A DNA stretch of 64,000 bases from Chryseobacterium foetidum (GTDB taxonomy: Bacteria > Bacteroidota > Bacteroidia > Flavobacteriales > Weeksellaceae): positions 1 to 64,000 of the forward strand of contig NZ_JAMXIA010000002.1 of the NCBI RefSeq assembly GCF_025457425.1, given 5' to 3'. This document shows, piece by piece, positions 44,821 through 54,567 of this stretch. The notes under the pieces were generated by a model. That model saw only the letters and a list, made by a program, of their open reading frames with translations, was not told the origin of the DNA and did not search any database. Positions within the stretch are counted from its first letter, which is position 1. The number at the start of each line of letters is the position of its first letter. A program made the translations under genes and the position numbers.

Positions 44821-46710
44821 TTATTTCTTGATGACTTTACCGCTAAGATTTCCTCGATCGGTTGTGATGTTAATAATGTAATTTCCTGCTGCTAAACTCT
44901 GCATAGGAATTTTATTTTCACCAATTTCAAACTTACCTTTTTTCACCAACTGTCCTGCTAAAGAATATACAGAATAGCCTTGTAAAGTGTTTTTAGTGCT
45001 TACTATTACAAAATCCTGTGTTGGATTTGGGTAAAATGAGATTTGGCTGTCTTCAATTTGGGTCTCAGCTGTACTTAGTGCACTGCATGCAGTATTTGCC
45101 AGCTTTGCAAAGAAAAAATTAGTTTTCTGAGATCCTGAAGCATTGCTGATTGTCGGAACCCCGTCATTGGGATCAACAAACAATTGTCCATTAATGAACC
45201 CTCCGAGCATAATATTTCCATCGTTATCAGTCACAATAGCAGTGAAATGGTCTTCTGCTCCCGAACTTCCCAGTACTTCATGAGTTCCTGTCACAGCACC
45301 TGTATCTTTATTAAATTTTACAACCAAAGGGTCAGTACGCTCATTGACAGGTCTTACCATAGGGAAATTCCCCCATGTTTCACGGATGCTTCCTTTTGCG
45401 AAAAGAACTTCATTACCTTTAATCGTAATTGGCATTCTGGCATTTTCGATTGCTACCTGTGTAGAACCATCTGATAAAGCAGTGGGATAATTCGACCAGA
45501 TAATATTACTTCCGGTATTGGACGTGCTAAGTTTCATAACATAACCGATTTGTCCTGTTAGAGGAGTTGAAAAAGTAAAATCACTTCCAAATGAGACAGT
45601 GTTGGTTGTTTTTCCAATTTTCCCAGAAATATAAATGTCGCTGGTTAAAGGATCTTTTTTTAATCCTAAAATAAAATTAGATCCAATGCTTGAATTAGTA
45701 GTGAATTCTCTTCTCCAAAGTTCATTGAAAGTTGTACTGCTAAAAGCAAGAAGGAAAGCAGAACCTGCAATTGGAACATTGTTGTATGAAAGAGCAGCAC
45801 CATTACTACCTGTTCCTTCATAATTTCTAGATCCACCAAGATAATATCTGCCATTAGCTTCATCATACATGAAATTTAAATATCCACCTGTAAAGGTTGT
45901 TGAACCTTGCAATGGAACTAAAGAAGGGTTGCCAACAATGTTTCCGGAACTATCATACTTTACTATATAATATTGATAATTATTATTCGTATTATATGAT
46001 GCGGGAACAGTAATTAATCCGCCTAAATGAGTTCCATTTGAAAATCCTAAAAGGAGATGCAAATATCCCTGCGAATCAATTACGGGTTCACTTAAATCAA
46101 TGTAATTATTAAAGAATGTAACATCACCCTGAAAGTCTTTGCGCCACGTCAATTGACCGTCAGCTGTACTATATTTCAAAAGAAATCCTTGTCTTAATGC
46201 TGCCTGTGGTTCAAGGGGATTATTAGTGATTGTGGGTTGAATATTATTGTCACCAAATCTTGGCGGAAGAAAACCACTGCCAGGCGTGGCATTATTGGGC
46301 ATGAAAACGCTTAAATACAGATTTCCATTATTATCTAAAACAATTTTTTGTGCTAAACCACCAGTATTACCACTTCCTCCTATCGTTCTCGTCCATCTTA
46401 CATTTCCCTGACAATCGGTAGAAAATATTATTAAGTTACGACCACCATAGTTTGTAACAGGTTGCCCGTCTAATAATGGTGTGGTATTAAATAAGGAGCT
46501 TAGAAAGTAAGTATTGTTCTGATTATCTACTGCTATATCTAAAATATGTTCATCGGATGTATTATTAAATCCGACACTGCTTGACCCATTGGTGGCTCCA
46601 CCGGTTTTTGCCCATTGGAAGGTGAAGGCTTGTGCATTAAAAAATATAACAGCCATTAGAGCTATCAGTATGTACATTTTACTTTTCATAGGATATTTTG
46701 TAAGATTCAA
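44821..46710 (-). CDS. T9SS-secreted beta-propeller-like protein, paralogue B
   Basis: This 629-aa protein has the same architecture as paralogue A. There is a signal peptide (about 1-28, ending FNAQ), SBBP-like blades and a T9SS type A domain (SFYPNPTQDFVIVSTKN, AGNYIINITT). It lies first in the tandem pair. The central region (about residues 190-420) differs from paralogue A by many substitutions and small indels. The flanking DNA is nearly the same, consistent with gene conversion at the ends. Probably a surface-exposed or released protein. Confidence 0.88.
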   Translation of the reverse strand: MNLTKYPMKSKMYILIALMAVIFFNAQAFTFQWAKTGGATNGSSSVGFNNTSDEHILDIAVDNQNNTYFLSSLFNTTPLLDGQPVTNYGGRNLIIFSTDCQGNVRWTRTIGGSGNTGGLAQKIVLDNNGNLYLSVFMPNNATPGSGFLPPRFGDNNIQPTITNNPLEPQAALRQGFLLKYSTADGQLTWRKDFQGDVTFFNNYIDLSEPVIDSQGYLHLLLGFSNGTHLGGLITVPASYNTNNNYQYYIVKYDSSGNIVGNPSLVPLQGSTTFTGGYLNFMYDEANGRYYLGGSRNYEGTGSNGAALSYNNVPIAGSAFLLAFSSTTFNELWRREFTTNSSIGSNFILGLKKDPLTSDIYISGKIGKTTNTVSFGSDFTFSTPLTGQIGYVMKLSTSNTGSNIIWSNYPTALSDGSTQVAIENARMPITIKGNEVLFAKGSIRETWGNFPMVRPVNERTDPLVVKFNKDTGAVTGTHEVLGSSGAEDHFTAIVTDNDGNIMLGGFINGQLFVDPNDGVPTISNASGSQKTNFFFAKLANTACSALSTAETQIEDSQISFYPNPTQDFVIVSTKNTLQGYSVYSLAGQLVKKGKFEIGENKIPMQSLAAGNYIINITTDRGNLSGKVIKK

Positions 46711-46932
46711 TTATAGCAAAAACCAAAGTTGAATACAGATGGTCTTTTCTATGTCTTACAATATCGGAGTTGTCTGATCAAGGAGCAATAGGTAATTTTA
46801 CCTGTTTTTTACTTTTAAATCCCGGTGAAAAAATCAGCAGAAAGGTAGAACAAGCTCATCTGTTGAAAATGAAATTTAGAATCAAAAAAAGAAAAATTTT
46901 GGACGTAGAAATTATTTTGAACTTTAAAAATA

Positions 46933-47601
46933 CTACTCGAAATTTTCTTTGATGAGAAGATGAAGTTCCATAGCCAAAACCACCACGCCGAGAAAACTCC
47001 TGCAGCCTGTTTTTTTCAATAGTTTATCTTTATGAGAATCCACTGTGCGTATGCTAATGTTGAGTTTATCTGCGATGGCTTTGCTTGTCAGTTCCTGATA
47101 AGTCCAATAGATGATTTCCAGTTCTCTTTTAGAAAAATCTGCTTTCTCCTTATTATTTTCATAAGAAAGTTCTTTAGCATCGTTCAGTTTTAAAACTTCA
47201 TCCTCTAAGCTCTTTTCATAGAGAAAGACTCCTTGTCTGTGTTCCTGAATTGCAGCAATGACTTCATCAGGATCTGCATCTTTTGTAAAGTAACCGCATA
47301 CTCCCAAAAGCATGGCTTTTTTGAGGTATTGTTCTGCAAAAAGCTGCGAGAGAATAATAACGGGTATATCAGCAAATTTGTCTTTCAGGTGGGTAAGACA
47401 TTGAATTCCGTTCATCACAGGCATCTGAATATCCAGTAAAATAAGATCTGGTTTTTTGTCCGAAGCAGTAAGCTGCTCCAAAAGATCTGCACCATTTGAA
47501 GCTTCGATCACTACCTTGATATCAGCAGTATCATGCAAAAAGCGGATGAAGCTTTTTCTGAAAATACGGTGGTCATCTGCGATGGCAATATTAATCTTCA
47601 T
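46933..47601 (-). CDS. Response regulator, NarL/FixJ type
   Basis: The protein has 222 aa from ATG 47601. The frame extends to 47631, but MKINIAIADDHRIFR is the normal receiver start. In the receiver domain the phosphorylation site is D57 (LILLDIQMP). A LuxR-type HTH forms the C-terminus (FSKRELEIIYWTYQELTSKAIADKLNISIRTVDSHK). It overlaps the end of the kinase gene by 11 nt, so the two are translationally coupled. It should activate unknown target genes on phosphorylation. Confidence 0.93.
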   Translation of the reverse strand: MKINIAIADDHRIFRKSFIRFLHDTADIKVVIEASNGADLLEQLTASDKKPDLILLDIQMPVMNGIQCLTHLKDKFADIPVIILSQLFAEQYLKKAMLLGVCGYFTKDADPDEVIAAIQEHRQGVFLYEKSLEDEVLKLNDAKELSYENNKEKADFSKRELEIIYWTYQELTSKAIADKLNISIRTVDSHKDKLLKKTGCRSFLGVVVLAMELHLLIKENFE

Positions 47602-48355
47602 GGTAAATCTGTATGGTGAAAATATTGCCATCAGAAGAAGTTTTCTGTTCTAAAGTACCATTGATACTTTCAATTCTGGACAATATGTTTTTCAGTCCGT
47701 TTCCTGAAGTTTGTTTCAATTCCTTATAAAAATCATAGTTTTTTCCATCATCATGGTATTCGATGTAATTTCCGTTTTTCCCGGAAGTAATAGTAACTCT
47801 AATATTTTTCGAAAATCCGTGTTGTGAACTGTTCGTGATCAGCTCCTGAAAAATCTGTAAAAGCTGGTAAGCTGTTTTCTGAGCAAAAAAAACTTCGCTT
47901 TCGCTATGTAGATAATATTTAAAATGATTTCTCATGCTGTTTCTACGGAGAAGATCTTCCAGGGAGGGGATAAAGCCGGAAGTGATCAAAGCAGGAGGCA
48001 TTAGATTAAAACTTATTCTGCGGATTTCCTGCTGGGTATTTTTCAGTTCTTCGGCAGCTTCCGTAAGTATGGAAATCACTTCAGGATCTGTAATTTTCTT
48101 TTTCAGCAGACTGAAGTATATATGAATAGAGGACAGATTTCCTGAAACCGTATCGTGCAGATCTTCGGAAATTCTTTTCCTTTCTTCCTGCTCTTTATGT
48201 AAAACTGCCTTTAATAAAAGTGAAGATTGATGCTTTTTAATTTTAAACATTCTGTTTTGGTACAGCAATGCCAATGCAACAACACCGATAGAAAGGAAAG
48301 CCATAACTGCACTACCCATCCAGAAAAATAATTTTATTTGTGTGAAATTCTCCAA
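47591..48355 (-). CDS. Sensor histidine kinase, HisKA_3 type
   Basis: The protein has 254 aa. One N-terminal membrane helix (about 10-32) is followed by a HisKA_3 dimerisation domain with the phospho-acceptor H67 (RISEDLHDTVSGNL). The ATPase domain holds an N-box QELITNSSQHG and GNGLKNILSRI. It is short, with no sensory domain of its own. The neighbouring membrane protein at 48334, which overlaps its start by 22 nt, may be the sensor. It is paired with the response regulator at 46933. Confidence 0.9.
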   Translation of the reverse strand: MENFTQIKLFFWMGSAVMAFLSIGVVALALLYQNRMFKIKKHQSSLLLKAVLHKEQEERKRISEDLHDTVSGNLSSIHIYFSLLKKKITDPEVISILTEAAEELKNTQQEIRRISFNLMPPALITSGFIPSLEDLLRRNSMRNHFKYYLHSESEVFFAQKTAYQLLQIFQELITNSSQHGFSKNIRVTITSGKNGNYIEYHDDGKNYDFYKELKQTSGNGLKNILSRIESINGTLEQKTSSDGNIFTIQIYHED

Positions 48356-48960
48356 ACGCCTACTATTAAAAATGATTTAAGTAAAAAGTTCGCTACTATG
48401 TTCAGAATCCAATAATCAATAAACTTATCAGCATCAAATTTTATTATAATGTCGCTTAAAAGAAACAACATAAATGTTGCTGCGTGATAAATGAATAAGC
48501 CTGAAATATAATAAAAGTCGGGTTCTTTCCAAAGACTTCTTACTTCCATTTTCAAAAACGTGTTCCAAAACCACAAAATGGTAAAAATGAAAACAAGAAT
48601 GTTAAGCAAAAATAAAATTCCCTGCTGTTTAAAAAAAATGTTATTGTAGTTTAAAATATAAATGCTCCCCGCCGTAACCAAAAATGACACTAAAAATATA
48701 AGGGAAAGAAGTTGCTTTTTTGGAAAATTCAAACGGTAGAAATAGTAAAGTATTGTCAAGAACGCCATAATATCATAGGTAGAAAACCAGATGGCAGAGT
48801 CCTTTTCTAAAAACAGCGAGAAGACACCCTCATAAACAGCAGCAATTGCAGTGAGATAAATAAAAGGAGCAATAGGGCCCAACCTGAGTTTATTTATCAA
48901 TGCCAACAATGCCGGCACTATCCCTAAAAACAAAATTATATAAAGTAGTAATTTAAACAT
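48334..48960 (-). CDS. Six- or seven-helix membrane protein upstream of the kinase
   Basis: This 208-aa protein is almost entirely hydrophobic, with about seven membrane helices and short loops. No enzymatic motif is seen. Its 3' end overlaps the kinase gene. I infer that it is the sensor or signal-input subunit of this two-component system, which otherwise lacks a sensing domain. The family name is not known to me. Confidence 0.75.
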   Translation of the reverse strand: MFKLLLYIILFLGIVPALLALINKLRLGPIAPFIYLTAIAAVYEGVFSLFLEKDSAIWFSTYDIMAFLTILYYFYRLNFPKKQLLSLIFLVSFLVTAGSIYILNYNNIFFKQQGILFLLNILVFIFTILWFWNTFLKMEVRSLWKEPDFYYISGLFIYHAATFMLFLLSDIIIKFDADKFIDYWILNIVANFLLKSFLIVGVWRISHK

Positions 48961-49066
48961 TTTTTGTTAAACAAACCGAATTAAAATTGAAGAAGTTTAG
49001 ATGGAAAATCAGTTTGGAAAATCAGTTATTCATTATTAAATGAATGGGCGACAAATTACAAGCTGA

Positions 49067-49369
49067 TCAGTCTTCTTCTTCTTCTTCTTCTTCTTCTTCT
49101 TCTTCTTCTTCTTCTTCAGCATTTTCAAAAAAAAGAGAAAGCGTCACGATGTTTTCTTCGTTGACTTTATTCCATATTACAGCATTAACAGCTCCGAGTA
49201 CAATTTTATCGTTTGAATTCATATGGTCTTCAAATAGTTGTTTCTCATCTTCCTGCATATAATCCTGAATCATAATATAATCTCCGACTTTTGGAATAAA
49301 TTCAAAGTGCGATGCTGGAATATGAATTCCTAAATCTGCAAGGTAATCGGATGTGAATTGTACTTTCAT
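49067..49369 (-). CDS. Hypothetical protein with poly-Glu tail
   Basis: The protein has 100 aa. The first 83 residues look like a small folded domain (MKVQFTSDYLADLGIHIPAS, VGDYIMIQDY, KIVLGAVNAVIWNK). The C-terminus is 15 consecutive Glu and a final Asp, encoded by a perfect GAA microsatellite. There is no export signal. No family is recognised, and it has no operon partner. Confidence 0.65.
   Translation of the reverse strand: MKVQFTSDYLADLGIHIPASHFEFIPKVGDYIMIQDYMQEDEKQLFEDHMNSNDKIVLGAVNAVIWNKVNEENIVTLSLFFENAEEEEEEEEEEEEEEED
49073..49117. repeat. (TTC)15 / (GAA)15 microsatellite
   Basis: Fifteen perfect trinucleotide units form the 3' end of the 100-aa gene on the minus strand. Copy number changes would vary the length of the Glu tail without breaking the frame. 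Confidence 0.95.
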
Positions 49370-50009
49370 AATGTAATTTTTGATATGCTAATATATTATA
49401 AATAATTCCAAAATAGTATGAGCAAACTGTCTAATTCAGTAAGAGATGCCAGTAGTTAATATTGTTACAGTATAAATCATGATAGTTTTAATAAGAAGTC
49501 ATGTTTTCAGATTCTACATCGACTTTGAGGTATCCGATTACGTTGATTAAATTTCTAGCTGGGAAGTGTGAAGTCCAAAAATGATTCGGACAGGGAAGAA
49601 GCACGATTATTTAGACCATTTGGAAATAAAGTCTATTTTACTATGTTAAGAAAATACAGGATGTCTTTGACTAGAATCGTTTATCAGTATGAAAGACATT
49701 CATTCATTACTGCAAAGGCATCAAGAGATACTGCCTTCAAAATGATGGAATAGATTGTTTGCTTTCCAAGGAAGAAAAAGAATGTTGGATGGTATACCAG
49801 ATAAATAAATTAAGGCTTTAGCAGCAAATAAAATCAGTCAGAAAGAATCATACTGCCAAATAAATATTTTAATTCGGCTCATCATTGTTGATTATTTGAG
49901 CCGAATAAATGAATTAACGGCTCAAAACATATTAGTAATAAACTTCCTCTAATGCGTGTATAAATTTATCCTTCTTATTAAAAATTATAATTTTTTATGG
50001 TCTGCATCA
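49370..50009. other. Intergenic region, no supported gene
   Basis: About 640 bp of AT-rich DNA. A 61-aa frame at 49568-49753 opens with GTG and shows no family features, so it is not called. Confidence 0.45.
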
Positions 50010-50290
50010 GTAAAAATCTACGAATTTTGATTCTGCAACTTTACGGTTGATGATATTCCTGCAATATTCTTATGAATGTAGGAGCCTGTGAAAATCCCGG
50101 TATTTTGTCATTTCCTGATCGGTTAAATAATCCTGCCATTTCCGTTTTTGCATTTGATAAGTTTGTTATCTAATGTTTTTATCTTTGAAAATAACTTCCA
50201 GAATTTTTCCACGCAGGCCCTATGGCTTCATGATGTCGTTCAATAATGTTTATTTTAAAGATTTGAAGATCAGATTGTGAAATGCAGGAT
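50010..50290 (-). pseudogene. Decayed relative of the 118-aa hypothetical gene (31722)
   Basis: Read on the minus strand, several stretches match the gene at 31722 in the same order. These are the segment around GTCGTTCAATAATG (about 50235-50262), a GATC-TT-A-AAT block in the middle, and a TATTC-TA-GAAT block near 50070. The translated remains keep FKINIIER-like and SYEY..IINRK-like pieces but in different frames with stops. An old broken copy is the simplest reading. Confidence 0.5.
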
Positions 50291-50562
50291 GGGAAGCAGT
50301 ATTCGGAGTATATAGTTCAATTTTATATTCCACCAATTTTTTAAATATCTCTTTTTTACAAATCATGTGCCGCCATAATGTTGCTGGACACTTTCGGAAA
50401 ATATTGAAGATTGCCGAATTTGAGACTATTGGGATTTAGTTTTGGATAAGAAAGAATTTTTATTAAGTCCCCTGACATTTTAACAAATGTAACCTAATAC
50501 GTCCGTAAATCATTTCGAGGCTTAGTCTGACGAAAAGTACTCTGGGAAAATCAAGGTTAATT

Positions 50563-51396
50563 TTAATAAGGATTGGATGAGACAGAATTATTTATCTGAT
50601 CTTCAGTAGGTTTTTTTAAAACAAGAATTTCCTGGTTATGGTCTATTGTTATTAGATTGATTTTTTCAAATGCCTTTAACCAACGTTGCATGGGTAGCGC
50701 ACCCCATTTTTTCCTGTAGCGTTGAGCATTCTCAATAATTGAATCAAAGTGGTTGAGGGGCGGATCATATTTATCATGGTATTGATGCAAAACAAAATCT
50801 TTTATGAAAATATGTTTAATTCCTTTTTTGTGAAATCCCATAGCAAAATCTGTATCCTCAGCCCCATACCCTATAAAAGATTCATCAAAACCTCCGGTTT
50901 TTTCGAAGGTCATCTTTTTGACAGCAAATATCAAAGACCAAAATTGCAAATGATCCACCACGGTATCTGAAGGTATATGCTCACGTGCAGGATGAGACAC
51001 TGAACAGTTCAGCAAATCAGGATAGTTTTCATGTTCCGGCACAAAGGGCAGATACAGTGGGTATGCAGAAATAATTTTGTCATGATGCAAAGCATTTAAT
51101 ATATTTTCAAAAAGTGTCGGTGATACCATACAGTCCACATCAATGAAAATGATGTCTTCTGTCTCCGAAGACTTAAAACCCAAATTTCTGGCTGCTGCAA
51201 GAGGCAGAGGATGAGTGTTTAAAATGCGCTGTATATTTACGTATAATCCATTGGGGATTATGATATCGATAGGCTCATCAATACATACAATCTGAATGTC
51301 AACAGGTAAAATTGACGAATTCTTTATGGATTTAAGAAGATTAGTTAACTGTTTTCTTCTTCCTTTGACAATTGTTACAATACTAAATTCAGGCAT
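50563..51396 (-). CDS. Glycosyltransferase family 2
   Basis: This 277-aa protein has a GT-A fold with FSIVTIVKGRRKQL at the start, AAARNLGF, and the metal-binding DXD-like IFIDVDC. A C-terminal galactosyltransferase-like block (GGFDESFIGYGAEDTDFA) completes it. It should transfer a sugar from a nucleotide donor to an unknown acceptor in the cytoplasm. It is the last gene of a five-gene glycosyltransferase operon and overlaps the preceding gene by 8 nt. Confidence 0.9.
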   Translation of the reverse strand: MPEFSIVTIVKGRRKQLTNLLKSIKNSSILPVDIQIVCIDEPIDIIIPNGLYVNIQRILNTHPLPLAAARNLGFKSSETEDIIFIDVDCMVSPTLFENILNALHHDKIISAYPLYLPFVPEHENYPDLLNCSVSHPAREHIPSDTVVDHLQFWSLIFAVKKMTFEKTGGFDESFIGYGAEDTDFAMGFHKKGIKHIFIKDFVLHQYHDKYDPPLNHFDSIIENAQRYRKKWGALPMQRWLKAFEKINLITIDHNQEILVLKKPTEDQINNSVSSNPY

Positions 51397-52417
51397 ACCA
51401 GTTTTTCATTTGTTGAGCGATCTCCCTTGGAGAGGATTGATTTATAAAGTTATTATGTGCGGGTTTAAATGTCTTTGCTAACATCAGCAAATCTCGCCAT
51501 TGTTCTGCTGAAAAATCATCTTGTGCCAGTATTGCCAGTCCATTTTGGGCTAAAACATTTGCATGCACATTCTGTTCATCATAGGGTCTCGATTCAGGAA
51601 GCAGAATTATCCGTTTACCAAGAGATATGAGCTCTGCAACTGTATTCTGACCGGCTGCTGAAATTACTCTGTTTCCTGCAACAGCTTCATTGATATTTTT
51701 TACGAACCCCAGCTGACGGCAGTTTTTACCCAGTTTATATTCCCTTTTATTCCCGATAATGATAAATTTTGTATTCAAATCTTCGGTAATGTTTTGAAGG
51801 ATTTTTTGATCATAGTTTTCGTAACCCAACAGGATTGTAACCACATCATCATCAAAGCTGTCAATCTGCTTTACACTTATTCCGGAAAATTTTGATAAAT
51901 ATCCGCCATAGTATGTTTTTGATCCGTATTTATAGTTTTCCTGTTCCAGAAATGAGGGGAAATGTGCTATGATATGATCGGCCAGTTCATGAGCAAAAAC
52001 CTGCGTAGGATCATTCATGACATTTCCGGGCAGATGAACTAAAACGACTGAAAGACCCATACTTCTGGCCATTATTGCAAGTTCAGGAACACCATCGCAG
52101 TACAGTGCAACGGGCTTATAATTTAAAACAGCATCTGCAAACGCTTTCGCACGGATAGCAGGTTCCAATGCATAAGGAGTTACTTCAAAAGCTTTTGAAA
52201 ATGTATGTTCCGGAATGTCATAATGCTCCGGGTATTTTGCAGGCAGTTCCAATATATCCATCTCAAAATGTGAATTAAGGTATTCACTTATTTCCTTGTT
52301 TGTAGTTACTGCCACGACTTTGAAATAGAGCGATAATTCCGGGTATAATATATTAAAAGTTGCACGATGCCCATTTCCATGGGCATGAACAAAATAAAAA
52401 ATTGTTGGCTTCCCCAT
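51389..52417 (-). CDS. GT28/MurG-like glycosyltransferase
   Basis: This 342-aa GT-B protein has HAHGNGHRA near the N-terminus and the donor-binding region ISAAGQNTVAELISLGKRIILLP (about 250-275), as in the MurG/UGT-like superfamily. No membrane segment is seen. It follows a GT4 gene by 19 nt and overlaps the GT2 gene. Substrates are unknown; with the other four enzymes it probably builds one glycan. Confidence 0.8.
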   Translation of the reverse strand: MGKPTIFYFVHAHGNGHRATFNILYPELSLYFKVVAVTTNKEISEYLNSHFEMDILELPAKYPEHYDIPEHTFSKAFEVTPYALEPAIRAKAFADAVLNYKPVALYCDGVPELAIMARSMGLSVVLVHLPGNVMNDPTQVFAHELADHIIAHFPSFLEQENYKYGSKTYYGGYLSKFSGISVKQIDSFDDDVVTILLGYENYDQKILQNITEDLNTKFIIIGNKREYKLGKNCRQLGFVKNINEAVAGNRVISAAGQNTVAELISLGKRIILLPESRPYDEQNVHANVLAQNGLAILAQDDFSAEQWRDLLMLAKTFKPAHNNFINQSSPREIAQQMKNWYA

Positions 52418-52436
52418 TATATTATTTGATAATAAT

Positions 52437-53489
52437 CTATTTTACTAATAATCTGTTATAAAGATTCACATAGTTTTCTGTCGTTTTCTTCACATCAAAA
52501 TGTGTTGCAAATTCCCTGCAGGCTTTTGAATCTGATTTTTGAACCAGATCCAAAGGACTGATCAAGTCCTGCCACCTACCGGAATCAACTGCTATCGAAA
52601 CATTACTGTTACGCAGTTCAGGAGGTATAGCGGTACTGAACCCTACGACTGGCAGACCGCTGGCAAGCATTTCAACCGTGCTCAAACCAAAAGGTTCTTC
52701 CCAGTGAGCGGTGGCTAGGTAGACAGAAGCACCCGCAGCAATTTCACTGATTCGCTTTTGGTTGACATGAGAAATGTATTCAATATTTTCATTTAGATAT
52801 GGCTTGACCTGATCACGGAAATACTCATCATTAAAAACCGGACCTATAATTTTGAGTTTTTTGTTAAGATGATCTGCCAGCTCTATGGCGGCTTTCACAT
52901 TTTTTTCTTTTGCAATACGTCCGCTCCATAACAGATATCCGTGCCGGTTCGGGTTTTTCTGTTCCCATTTATCAAGTGGTATTCCATTTAAAATTACCTC
53001 TACATCCTTTTCAAAAAATGGCTGCCAATGCTTACGCATTCTCTGCGAAATAGCTACAGGAACAACTGGTGCATGTTTAATGAAAAACTGATACATCAAT
53101 GCAAACTTTTCTGTAGGTGGCAGATGCAATGTTAATACCCCTGGAATATTAAAGAGTGCACAGACAGAGTAAATCTCAGGTATGAACGAATTATAATGGA
53201 TAACATCGTATTTACTTACATCCATCATGCCCAATTGAAGCGTCTGATAATGCTGCTGACCAAGCCATTCAGGACATGCCCTGTAGGAGTCGTCTTTCAT
53301 GCATAGCGGGCTTTCAATGAATTCTATGATCTGGAAAAGATTTTTCTCATCGGCATCTTTAGCGATTACATCAACTGTATGGCCGAGACGAACGAGTTCG
53401 TTTGCATGTTCAACAACAAATGCTTCTGTACCGCCATTATAAGGTTCACGGAGAGAGATAAACGGTCCCGCAACAATCAGTATCTTCAT
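52437..53489 (-). CDS. Glycosyltransferase family 4, paralogue 2
   Basis: This 350-aa GT-B retaining glycosyltransferase has the acceptor side opening MKILIVAGPFISLREPYNGG. The donor side has SGRIAKEKN and WEEPFGLSTVEMLASGLPVVGF, the E-x7-E type motif of GT4. It is closely related to the genes at 53486 and 54568 (same N-terminal EPY/EPF-GG/SG segment and same catalytic block). Its ATG overlaps the stop of the upstream gene by 4 nt. Confidence 0.9.
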   Translation of the reverse strand: MKILIVAGPFISLREPYNGGTEAFVVEHANELVRLGHTVDVIAKDADEKNLFQIIEFIESPLCMKDDSYRACPEWLGQQHYQTLQLGMMDVSKYDVIHYNSFIPEIYSVCALFNIPGVLTLHLPPTEKFALMYQFFIKHAPVVPVAISQRMRKHWQPFFEKDVEVILNGIPLDKWEQKNPNRHGYLLWSGRIAKEKNVKAAIELADHLNKKLKIIGPVFNDEYFRDQVKPYLNENIEYISHVNQKRISEIAAGASVYLATAHWEEPFGLSTVEMLASGLPVVGFSTAIPPELRNSNVSIAVDSGRWQDLISPLDLVQKSDSKACREFATHFDVKKTTENYVNLYNRLLVK

Positions 53490-54508
53490 ATCAATTCTTC
53501 AAAAAATTTTATATAACGCCCAGCCATTGTTTGCAGACAAAATGATTCTGCATGATGCCTGACTTTTTTACTGTCGAGTACTATTGCAGCCTCAATAGCT
53601 TTTGTCAGGGATTTTATATTTTTCTGTTCGGCTACAGTACCACTTTCGGCAGTTACCAGTTCTCGGAAGGCTCCACGGTCAAAACCTGCAACCGGTACTC
53701 CGGAAGACATTGCTTCAATAGTGGTAAGACCAAAAGGTTCCTCCCAGCGGACAGCACTTACTACAGCAGCTGCGCCTTTCATATGCTTTTGGATTTCAGA
53801 TTGGTTTAAATGTCCGAGATATTTGATGCTCTGTGTCATTCGGTTTCTGATATGCTCTTCAAAATAGATCTTATCGTCTACTGAACCGGCAAATCTCAAT
53901 GGCATCTTTAATTCCTGGGCTGCATCCATTACAATGTCGAGGCCTTTGGCATGAACTATTCTTCCAAACCAAAACAGATACTCTGCCTTTTCACGCACAA
54001 GGGCCCATTTTTCATTGTTCACGCCGTTATGGATGACTGTAGAAGGTTTGTTCATATAAGGTTGCCACGACTTTTCAAATGACTTCGATGGAAAAACGAA
54101 ATGGAGATTTTCTGATGATGAGCATATAACTGCGGCAGCTTTTAATTTGCTTATTGGTGGTGTGTGAAGAGTCGTGACAACAGGAATGGATGCATTAACG
54201 CCCCATATAATTGGAAGTTCGTGTGTAGAATTATTATGGACAACATCAAAATTATTTTTTTCAATATCCTTCAAAATGGTCAGGTACTCATCATTTTCAT
54301 AAATTTCAAAGTGCTCACTTTCCCGATGATTTTTGCCATAAAATCCTTTGATGTTGAGCCTTGGATCGCTGTCTTTGTGAGCATACAGTGTAACATTATG
54401 ACCGAGACGCATATATTCTTTACACAATGAATGGGTAAAAGCTTCTAAGCCTCCTCTGAAAGGTTCGGCTATTGGAAGTCTGGTTTTGGCTATTACAGCA
54501 ATTTTCAT
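53486..54508 (-). CDS. Glycosyltransferase family 4, paralogue 3
   Basis: The protein has 340 aa from ATG 54508. The frame extends to 54553, but MKIAVIAKTRLPIAEPFRGG is the proper GT-B start. It has FGRIVHAKGLDIV and WEEPFGLTTIEAMSSGVPVAGF. It is the most divergent of the three GT4 paralogues, with the tail ending in MAGRYIKFFEELI. It lies in the middle of the glycosyltransferase operon, 59 nt after the first gene and overlapping the next one by 4 nt. Confidence 0.9.
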   Translation of the reverse strand: MKIAVIAKTRLPIAEPFRGGLEAFTHSLCKEYMRLGHNVTLYAHKDSDPRLNIKGFYGKNHRESEHFEIYENDEYLTILKDIEKNNFDVVHNNSTHELPIIWGVNASIPVVTTLHTPPISKLKAAAVICSSSENLHFVFPSKSFEKSWQPYMNKPSTVIHNGVNNEKWALVREKAEYLFWFGRIVHAKGLDIVMDAAQELKMPLRFAGSVDDKIYFEEHIRNRMTQSIKYLGHLNQSEIQKHMKGAAAVVSAVRWEEPFGLTTIEAMSSGVPVAGFDRGAFRELVTAESGTVAEQKNIKSLTKAIEAAIVLDSKKVRHHAESFCLQTMAGRYIKFFEELI

Positions 54509-54567
54509 AATTAAGTTGAGGGAAAAAGTTATTTTTTTGTGGCTAGTTTCCAAGAGATGTTGTTACG

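Noticed and set aside
46770-46952. 60-aa ORF between the T9SS gene and the response regulator
   Set aside because: Overlaps the end of the response regulator on the other strand and has no motif.
49044-49262. Poly-Ser ORF on the plus strand
   Set aside because: It is the antisense reading of the GAA repeat in the 100-aa gene on the minus strand.
49568-49753. 61-aa ORF
   Set aside because: GTG start inside AT-rich intergenic DNA; no recognisable motif.
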